A DNA stretch of 64,000 bases from Amycolatopsis tolypomycina (GTDB lineage Bacteria > Actinomycetota > Actinomycetes > Mycobacteriales > Pseudonocardiaceae), in contig NZ_FNSO01000003.1 in assembly GCF_900105945.1 (NCBI RefSeq), forward strand, positions 558,001-622,000. Reading direction: 5' to 3'. Each line of letters begins with the position of its first letter. The stretch's first letter is position 1. This document shows positions 59,029-64,000 of this stretch, piece after piece. Both the position numbers and the translations under genes were made by a program. The notes below the pieces were generated by a model that saw only the letters and a program-made list of their open reading frames with translations, was not told where the DNA came from and searched no databases.

Positions 59029-59831
59029 GCGGGACGAACCGACTCCCTGTCGGCACGAAGCTGCGCTCCCAGCTGACCGGCACGATCTCGGAGATCGTCG
59101 CCGACCACCACTTCCACCCCAACGTCATGAAGACCGCGCAGATCACCGACGACCGCTACTACATCGTCGAGACCAACGGCCACCGAACCGTGGCGTACCA
59201 CGGCCTCCTCACCGACTACAACGACGTGATCTACCGCCCCCGGCGACGACGACGGCCAGGCGGACAGCGAGCCGCCGCCGGCCCCATGACGAAGGCCTCC
59301 GCACCCAGGGTGCGGAGGCCTTCGTCATCGCCGTGCCTACTGCTGGTGGCCGCACGCCCACTTCCACGTCGCGTCGCCGTAGGCGGCCGCGGCCTGGTCC
59401 GGGTCCTTCCCGCGCGCCGGCATCGCCGTCGTGTCGGCCTGCTCGGGGTTCAGCACAGTGCGCGCCAGGCCGGTGATCGTCAACGCCGAGCCGGCGCCGC
59501 AGAACTGCTTCGCTGCCTCGAACATCTCGTCGTAGGTGTGCGGTGCGTTCGGCACGAAGCCGGCCTGCTTCATCGCGCCCGTCCACTCCGTCTTCGGATC
59601 GGGCGGTGTGTCGCTGCTGCAGCTGGCCGCGGCGACGGCGCAGAGCGCGGCGAGGACGGGCAGAACGATTCGGCGCATGGGTCCCCCTCGGGATGGGTGC
59701 GGGTGCGGGTCAGGAGTCGCTCCGGCCGGCGCGGCTGTTACGGCCCTTCCGTGGCCGGGCGCGACTCCGGCTCGGGCTGCTCGGCGCCGAAGTTCTCGAC
59801 CACGGCGCCGGGCACGGTCGGCGTGGCGTAG
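59025..59831 (+). CDS. Hypothetical protein, probably run-on beyond its native end
   Basis: 268 aa from GTG in GTGA overlap. Only the first 75 residues look protein-like (NRLPVGTKLRSQLTGTISEI, then YYIVETNGHRTVAYHGLL). From about codon 76 the sequence turns into Arg/Pro-rich composition, runs through a hairpin at 59286-59328 and lies antisense to the lipoprotein gene. The native stop has probably been lost, so the true protein end is uncertain. Confidence 0.4.
   Translation: MSGTNRLPVGTKLRSQLTGTISEIVADHHFHPNVMKTAQITDDRYYIVETNGHRTVAYHGLLTDYNDVIYRPRRRRRPGGQRAAAGPMTKASAPRVRRPSSSPCLLLVAARPLPRRVAVGGRGLVRVLPARRHRRRVGLLGVQHSARQAGDRQRRAGAAELLRCLEHLVVGVRCVRHEAGLLHRARPLRLRIGRCVAAAAGRGDGAERGEDGQNDSAHGSPSGWVRVRVRSRSGRRGCYGPSVAGRDSGSGCSAPKFSTTAPGTVGVA
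59286..59328. terminator. Very strong bidirectional hairpin
   Basis: Perfect 20-bp stem, arms 59286-59305 and 59309-59328, with a 3-nt CAG spacer. It separates the rightward operon from the convergent lipoprotein gene, whose stop is only about 9 bp away. Confidence 0.75.
59337..59678 (-). CDS. Secreted lipoprotein, DUF732-like
   Basis: 113 aa. Signal peptide with lipobox (MRRIVLPVLAALCAVAAASC, Cys at 20), followed by a Ser/Asp/Pro linker and an all-helical domain with two cysteines (FCGAG and WACGHQQ) likely disulphide bonded. DUF732 proteins of actinobacteria have this size and pattern. GAGGGGG precedes the ATG. A lipoprotein expressed from a prophage could alter the lysogen's surface, for example superinfection exclusion; this is speculation. 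Confidence 0.75.
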   Translation of the reverse strand: MRRIVLPVLAALCAVAAASCSSDTPPDPKTEWTGAMKQAGFVPNAPHTYDEMFEAAKQFCGAGSALTITGLARTVLNPEQADTTAMPARGKDPDQAAAAYGDATWKWACGHQQ

Positions 59832-60055
59832 TTGAGCAGCCGCAGCAACTGGTCGTCCGGCACCTCGATATCGACGATCGCAGCGCGGTACGTGGCGTTG
59901 GACTCGTACGTGGCGGTGCCGGCCATGAGTACGTCGGTGAGCGCCTGGCGCACGGCCTCGATGTTGCCCTTGGCGGCTTCGTAGTCCCAGGCCTGATCGA
60001 GCTGGGGCTTGTCCTTGGCATTCACGGTGGTGAACACGATGGCTCGGATGCGCAC
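59738..60055 (-). CDS. Hypothetical small protein
   Basis: 105 aa from GTG 60055, with AAAGGAAGG upstream. Alpha/beta (MRIRAIVFTTVNAKDKPQLD). No recognised family. Confidence 0.6.
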   Translation of the reverse strand: MRIRAIVFTTVNAKDKPQLDQAWDYEAAKGNIEAVRQALTDVLMAGTATYESNATYRAAIVDIEVPDDQLLRLLNYATPTVPGAVVENFGAEQPEPESRPATEGP

Positions 60056-60370
60056 AGCAGCGCCTTCCTTTCGTGGTCGGTGCGCCGGGCCCCGGTCCCG
60101 CCGGGGCCCGGCTCCGCGCCGGCGTCACTCGGGCGCGGTCTGAGGCCCGCCCGCCGCCCAATGGTGGGAACCTGGGGAGAGGCGGCGGGCGGTGCTAGGC
60201 CTGCCGGAGCCCTCGAGGGCGGGGGCCCCGGCAGGGGTGGCCGCCCCCTGGCGGGCGGCCTCCGCGATCACCCAGCTGCCCCCGCCTGAGAGAGCTGAGT
60301 CCGCGGAGTGGGGACCTGGCCGCCGCGTCCCGTCAGGTCAACGCGGCGGCCAGGCTGTCTAGGGGTCCGG
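60056..60370. other. Intergenic region rich in GC hairpins
   Basis: 315 bp without a supported gene. It contains several foldbacks, such as CCGGGCCCCGG near 60086 and GGCCGCCCCC/GGGCGGCC near 60239, and a ribosome-binding site for the leftward gene at its left end. I see no tRNA or conserved regulatory RNA. Confidence 0.5.
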
Positions 60371-60538
60371 TTACTCCGGCGGAGGTCCGGGCGGTAGCGG
60401 TTCGGGCTTGGGTGCTCGGCTCGGGTCGTAGGCGATCAGGTCGTCGTCGGTCAGCTCGGTCAGCCGGCGCCCGCCCGGCGTGTACCGGAAGCGGTCCTCG
60501 TAGTAGCGCGCGGGGCGGCGCTCCTCAGGCTCGGTCAT
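60371..60538 (-). CDS. Very small hypothetical protein
   Basis: 55 aa from ATG 60538 in ATGA overlap with the upstream gene (RPARYYEDRFRYTPGGRRLT), ending in a proline-rich tail. No recognised domain. Confidence 0.5.
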   Translation of the reverse strand: MTEPEERRPARYYEDRFRYTPGGRRLTELTDDDLIAYDPSRAPKPEPLPPGPPPE

Positions 60539-60786
60539 CGCTGCCTCGAGGTTCGGCTCGGGATGCCCTGCTGGCGCCGGTATTCGGCGTCGCAGCCCCA
60601 GCAGAGGGTCTGCACGCCGTGGGTGTTGCGTTTGGCTGCGTCGGCGTACTCGGCGACCGCGACCAGGCCGCACAACATCCGCACCTCGGTGCCGGGGTCA
60701 GGCACTCGAGCGAAGATGCTCCGGTGTCGGACGCCCTGCACGACGGGGAACATGTGCTCAAGGTCGAGGTAGAGCAGAGCGGTCAT
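60535..60786 (-). CDS. Small hypothetical protein with cysteines
   Basis: 83 aa from ATG 60786 (MTALLYLDLEHMFPVVQGVR). TLCWGCDAEYRR near the C-terminus could bind zinc together with an earlier Cys. Overlaps both neighbours. Confidence 0.5.
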   Translation of the reverse strand: MTALLYLDLEHMFPVVQGVRHRSIFARVPDPGTEVRMLCGLVAVAEYADAAKRNTHGVQTLCWGCDAEYRRQQGIPSRTSRQR

Positions 60787-61028
60787 CAGGAGCCGCCTCG
60801 CTTGAGCAGGTCGCCGACGGCGTAGTGCAGCTGGCTCATGAGTTCGATCGCGGTGGCGCCGAGGCCGAAGCTCACGCTGAGCAGGGCGGTGGGGCCGTCG
60901 CCGATGCCGAGCGCGAGCCTCAACCGGCCGTGCTGGTCGTGTACGAATCCCACGCTCACCTCGACGTCCTTGCCGATCGGGTCGGTTGCCCTGATCGGCC
61001 TTCTCTCGTACGGCCACCCTCGCGTCAT
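60786..61028 (-). CDS. Small hypothetical protein
   Basis: 80 aa from ATG 61028. Beta-rich start (DVEVSVGFVHDQHGRLRLAL) and a helical end. First gene of a leftward three-gene operon with a candidate promoter upstream. Confidence 0.5.
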   Translation of the reverse strand: MTRGWPYERRPIRATDPIGKDVEVSVGFVHDQHGRLRLALGIGDGPTALLSVSFGLGATAIELMSQLHYAVGDLLKRGGS

Positions 61029-61106
61029 GCTGACCCCCAGCCGGTCGATGGTGCCGACCGCAGCAGAGGGAGTGTGTCCGAGTGTGGTCGGTGTTGACGT
61101 CCACAG

Positions 61107-61134
61107 AGTCTACGTCGGTCACAGTTCACCGCAA
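61107..61134 (-). promoter_or_regulatory. Candidate leftward sigma-70-type promoter
   Basis: On the minus strand, TTGCGG (61134-61129), 16 nt, TAGACT (61112-61107). Located about 80 bp before the first leftward gene. Confidence 0.35.
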
Positions 61135-61190
61135 TGGCCTGATCGAGTGACCCTCCTTTCGGCTTGTTAGTCCCCCCTATGCTCTGTGGC

Positions 61191-62093
61191 ATGGTGAGCA
61201 GCCCACGTCGCATAGCCGGTACTCCGAAGGCCCGCACCTTCGGCAGCGCGGTCCGTGAAGCACGCGAGGCCCTGGAGAAGAAGCCGTCGTTGCGCGCCGT
61301 TGCCGCTCAATTGGGCATGGATCCGAGCCGCCTCTCGAAGATCGAGACGGGCAAGGCGGTACCGAGCGCCGAGGTGGCCGAGCGGATCCTCGATCACCTC
61401 GGCATGACCGGCGACCACAAGGCTGAAGTCCTCGCGTTGCTCGAAGGCGCCGAGACCGAGCAGCCGTGGTACGCCAACACGCTGCCGGAGCAGCGCCAGC
61501 ACACCACCATGATCGTCGAGGCGGAGGACGCCGCACGGGAGATCTTCGCGTACACCATCGGTGTCGTCCCCGGCCTGCTGCAGACGAAGCGCTATGCCCG
61601 CGCGATCATGGTGGGCGGCGGCGATCCCCTGCCTCCCAGCGAAGTCACGATCCGCGTCATGACCCGGATGGGTCGCCAGGGCGTCCTGAGTCCTGAGCGC
61701 GAGCACCCGGTCAACCTGATCGCCCTGATCGCCCTGATCCACGAAACGGCGCTACGCCAGATGATCGGCGGCCGCGTCGTGATGGTCGAACAGCTCGAGT
61801 TCTTGCTGAAGATCATGCGACGGGACAACATCGACGTGCGGATCGTACCCAATGGCCTGGACTGGCACGAGGGTCTGGAGGGCAGTTTCAGTCTGATTTC
61901 GCCGCGTGAGGACACGGACCTGTACCCGCTGGTTTTCTTGGAAAACCGTAGATCGGGGCAGATTCTGCACGCGGATGAGGACGTAGCGGCCTACCGCGAC
62001 GCGGTGGATTCGTTGCTACGGCTGGCGATGACCTCCGCCGCCACAGAGGAGGCCATCGCCGGTGCCATCACGGCGCTCAAAGCGCCACAGTAA
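61191..62093 (+). CDS. Xre-family regulator with DUF5753 domain (Scr1-type)
   Basis: 300 aa. Xre helix-turn-helix near residues 18-65 (LRAVAAQLGMDPSRLSKIET), then the C-terminal DUF5753 region (AREIFAYTIGVVPGLLQTKR, RVVMVEQLEFLLKI, DDTDLYPLVFLENRR-like). I chose ATG 61191: a TATGCT element ends exactly 7 nt before it, consistent with a leaderless message, and no ribosome-binding site is seen. It is paired with a DUF397 gene 11 bp downstream, the arrangement of Scr1/Scr2-like systems of actinomycetes. Confidence 0.88.
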   Translation: MVSSPRRIAGTPKARTFGSAVREAREALEKKPSLRAVAAQLGMDPSRLSKIETGKAVPSAEVAERILDHLGMTGDHKAEVLALLEGAETEQPWYANTLPEQRQHTTMIVEAEDAAREIFAYTIGVVPGLLQTKRYARAIMVGGGDPLPPSEVTIRVMTRMGRQGVLSPEREHPVNLIALIALIHETALRQMIGGRVVMVEQLEFLLKIMRRDNIDVRIVPNGLDWHEGLEGSFSLISPREDTDLYPLVFLENRRSGQILHADEDVAAYRDAVDSLLRLAMTSAATEEAIAGAITALKAPQ

Positions 62094-62104
62094 AAGGGGA
62101 CTGG

Positions 62105-62296
62105 ATGATCGTACCTAATAGGACCGGCAGGAAGTGGAGGAAATCGAGTCACAGCGGCGAAAACAACCAGTGCGTCGAGGTCGCCCTCGAACCATCACCG
62201 GGTGTCGGTGTGCGCGACAGCAAAGCGCCGACGTCGGGCGAGCTGAACGTCCCAATGGCATCGTGGGCGGCGTTGCTCGAACACCTGCGGCGGTGA
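62105..62296 (+). CDS. DUF397-domain small protein
   Basis: 63 aa covering the whole DUF397 fold: WRKSSHSGENNQCVEVA, then VGVRDSKAPTSGELNV and ASWAALLEHL. These partner proteins antagonise or modulate the upstream Xre-DUF5753 regulator. A strong hairpin follows immediately. Confidence 0.88.
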   Translation: MIVPNRTGRKWRKSSHSGENNQCVEVALEPSPGVGVRDSKAPTSGELNVPMASWAALLEHLRR

Positions 62297-62300
62297 CCTG

Positions 62301-62333
62301 GCGCCCCGGCACACGTCACTTGTGCCGGGGCGC
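62301..62333. terminator. Strong hairpin after the DUF397 gene
   Basis: Perfect 13-bp stem, arms 62301-62313 and 62321-62333, with a 7-nt loop. Lies between convergent genes and can stop both. Confidence 0.75.
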
Positions 62334-62341
62334 TGGCCACA

Positions 62342-62602
62342 TCAGGATGCCTGCCATTCGACAGTTTCGGCATCCGAGAGCGTGCGAAGTGTGGTCGGTG
62401 TCCCGTCGGATCCGGTGGCGAACGCCCACGTCAGCGGCGTGGGCGTTCGCTCCTTCTTCGAGTTGTCGAGCTGGCGCTTGCTGTTCACCCAGACCCAGCC
62501 GTGCTGCAGGCGGGCGAGGTACCGGGTCTGGCCGGCCTGCTCGTTGACGAGCACGCTGACGTCCGGTCCCGGCTCGGGGTCGCCGGTCGTGAAGGAATTC
62601 AC
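62342..62602 (-). CDS. Small hypothetical protein
   Basis: 86 aa from GTG 62602 in GTGA overlap. Beta-rich core with LARLQHGWVWVNSKRQLDNS. No family recognised. Confidence 0.5.
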   Translation of the reverse strand: MNSFTTGDPEPGPDVSVLVNEQAGQTRYLARLQHGWVWVNSKRQLDNSKKERTPTPLTWAFATGSDGTPTTLRTLSDAETVEWQAS

Positions 62603-62913
62603 CGGGTCACCGCCGTCGCTGCGCGTCGAGCGCGGCGCAGTGTCGTGACGTGGCGGTCCCAGGTGTGCAGCATCTTCGTGATGACGCCCCACCACACCAG
62701 CAGGACCCCGATGGCGGGGAACACGAACCAGGGGTCACGCATCCCGCGCCCGTAGTACTCCACGGGCAGGACCAGCAGCACGTAGACGGTCAGGGCCACG
62801 CAGGCCATCGCCCACCACCGGTACTCGGCGAGCAGCTGGTCCGCCGTCTTCGCGCGGTGCCGGCCGCGCTCGGCACGAGGGACCGCGGGCGCACGGTGAG
62901 TACCGGTCGTCAC
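62599..62913 (-). CDS. Small two-helix membrane protein
   Basis: 104 aa from GTG. Two transmembrane helices (WAMACVALTVYVLLVLP and FPAIGVLLVWWGVITKM) with cytoplasmic basic ends. No named family. Coupled to both neighbours. Confidence 0.55.
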   Translation of the reverse strand: MTTGTHRAPAVPRAERGRHRAKTADQLLAEYRWWAMACVALTVYVLLVLPVEYYGRGMRDPWFVFPAIGVLLVWWGVITKMLHTWDRHVTTLRRARRAATAVTR

Positions 62914-63587
62914 GCCGCACCGTCCTGGTCGATTGTGGCGACCGCCGATTGGCGGCGTCCCTGGTGTGGCATCTCGGCGAGCCGGCCGGTGCGTGTCTGG
63001 CAATCCCGGCCGGGCTGGGCGCCGCACGTCGTGCAGGACTCGTTGCGTGTCTGCTCGCGGATGCGCTGCTCTCGCTCCGCCGCGCGGCGTTCCGCAGCGC
63101 GCTTCGACTCCCACGTGCCGAGGCCGGGAAGCCCATCGAGGCCGTCGAGGTACGAGACGCCGGGTTCGGCGTGGTCGGCCCGCCAGGGCGCGTCCGATCG
63201 CGTGAGGGCCTTGATCTGGTGGTGGGTGAGCACCGTGGACAGCCGCTTGCCGTACTTCGTCTGGGTGGGGTCGACCCCGTAGGCGGCGAACCCCCACGGC
63301 TCGGTCCCGCCGAATGTGCGGGCGAGCGGACGTTCTTCGGTGATGATCGCGTCGACCTCGGCCACGGTCTCGGCGAGGCCGGCCAGGCGGTTGCCCACGG
63401 TGCCGAGCTCCTCGCAGAGCTGGTTGAACTCGACCGGAACTGCCGGCCGCTCGGCGGCAATGCCGAGCTGACGTAGCCAGACCGCGGCGGCTGACAGGTG
63501 CGTGGCGAGCTCTTCGAGCGTAATCCGGTCGCCGGCATGCAGGTGGGCGGTGTCGGCCGGGTCGGTGCTGTGCTGGTGGGTGGTCAT
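62910..63587 (-). CDS. Hypothetical protein with C-terminal zinc motif
   Basis: 225 aa from ATG 63587 (an ATG at 63602 is possible). A helical N-terminal half (AAAVWLRQLGIAAERPAVPV), a basic coiled segment, then CTTCGAQPGRDC with a following MPHQGR. The same C-x2-C-x3-PG-x2-C pattern is found in the early protein at 34592. Function unknown. Confidence 0.55.
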   Translation of the reverse strand: MTTHQHSTDPADTAHLHAGDRITLEELATHLSAAAVWLRQLGIAAERPAVPVEFNQLCEELGTVGNRLAGLAETVAEVDAIITEERPLARTFGGTEPWGFAAYGVDPTQTKYGKRLSTVLTHHQIKALTRSDAPWRADHAEPGVSYLDGLDGLPGLGTWESKRAAERRAAEREQRIREQTRNESCTTCGAQPGRDCQTRTGRLAEMPHQGRRQSAVATIDQDGAA

Positions 63588-63724
63588 TCGGTGAAGATCC
63601 ATTCGCTGGTTGGGTCGTGGTTTACGGTTGTGAGGCGGCCGGGCGCCTACTCTGCGCCCGGCCGCCCGGCCGTCCCTTGCGAAGTCGGTGGCGGGTGGTG
63701 GTCCACGGTTGCGGCGGCCGTCGC

Positions 63725-64000
63725 TCATGCGGAGCGCTTCCGGCGGTAGTCGGACGGTTCGTCGGGTACGACCGTCCGAAGGTCTGCGCCAGGCACGGGG
63801 AGCGTCTTGCCCAGATGGTTGACCGTCGTGACGGCCGTTCGCTGCGCGAGTTCGACGTAGAGCGCGGTGGTTGACGGGTTCGAGTGCCCGAGCAACTCTT
63901 GAGTCGCGCGGATGTCCTTGCATAACCGGTAGTGCTGAGTGCCGAACCTGTGCCGACACCAGTGGAGCGTGTACGGCATTCCGATGCCGGTGAAGAACTG
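63725..64000 (-). CDS. Tyrosine-type phage integrase, C-terminal part (5' end beyond window)
   Basis: 91 visible codons contain the end of the catalytic domain: HWCRHRFGTQHY with the His/Arg pair, QELLGHSNPSTTALYVEL with the conserved LLGH and the nucleophile tyrosine (ALYVEL), then a short tail. This matches the XerC/phage integrase C-terminal box. The arm-binding and core N-terminal regions lie beyond position 64000. It catalyses integration and excision, and its location marks the right end of the prophage. Confidence 0.93.
   Translation of the reverse strand, partial: QFFTGIGMPYTLHWCRHRFGTQHYRLCKDIRATQELLGHSNPSTTALYVELAQRTAVTTVNHLGKTLPVPGADLRTVVPDEPSDYRRKRSA

Larger units (their letters stand above)
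24216..64000. mobile_element. Integrated siphovirus-type prophage (right end beyond window)
   Basis: The element carries a repressor and early operon at the left, a full structural module (terminase, portal, protease-capsid, tail tube, frameshifted chaperone, tape measure, tail tip, endolysin, holin) and a tyrosine integrase at the right edge. The left limit is placed where the last chromosomal glycan gene meets the convergent repressor gene; the exact attL is not proven. Presence of every late function suggests an intact, possibly inducible phage. Adjacent HNH and terminase genes point to cos-type packaging. Confidence 0.85.

Overview
The window is GC-rich actinomycete chromosome, most like Amycolatopsis or a related Pseudonocardiales genus. 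That placement is inference. It rests on very high third-position GC, frequent GTG starts, an AfsR/SARP regulator, a SigE-family ECF sigma factor, DUF397/Scr1-type regulators and an SsgA-like gene. No rRNA, tRNA or CRISPR array was recognised.

Region 1 (1-24.2 kb) is chromosomal and mostly concerns cell-surface glycan synthesis. A truncated AfsR-like regulator (minus strand) diverges from an operon of sugar aminotransferase, NAD-dependent epimerase, GT4 glycosyltransferase and hexapeptide acyltransferase. A Uma2-type nuclease, an ECF sigma locus and a Tat-exported M28 peptidase follow. The most interesting block is 10.2-17.8 kb. A Gfo/Idh/MocA oxidoreductase and a DegT aminotransferase (minus strand) diverge from an LpxA-like acyltransferase, an acyl carrier protein, a FabG-like reductase, an AMP-forming ligase, a LuxE-like acyl-protein synthetase and a LuxC-like acyl reductase. 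Together they look like a self-contained route that makes an unusual acyl chain and attaches it to a 3-amino sugar nucleotide. Four large membrane proteins follow: a flippase-like protein, a DUF6541-like protein and two GT-C-like proteins. They are candidates for export and polymer assembly.

Region 2 (about 24.2 kb to beyond 64 kb) is a prophage of siphovirus type, cut by the right window edge. Its left end holds a leftward Xre repressor facing a leaderless rightward early operon across an operator-rich gap. About 18 small, tightly overlapping early genes follow, including an SsgA-like protein and a sliding-clamp-like protein with an FtsK-gamma-like C-terminus. After HNH genes and a P-loop kinase comes a canonical late module: terminase small and large subunits, portal, possible scaffold, a fused protease and major capsid protein, connectors, tail tube, gpG/gpGT with a -1 frameshift, tape measure, tail proteins, endolysin-like protein and holin. 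Rightward transcription ends at a strong hairpin at 57.96 kb.

The right arm (58-64 kb) holds a divergent locus with three phased palindromic operators, a lipoprotein, small leftward genes, an Xre-DUF5753/DUF397 pair and the C-terminal part of a tyrosine integrase running off the window. The phage looks complete and possibly inducible. The attachment sites could not be fixed because the right junction lies outside the window.
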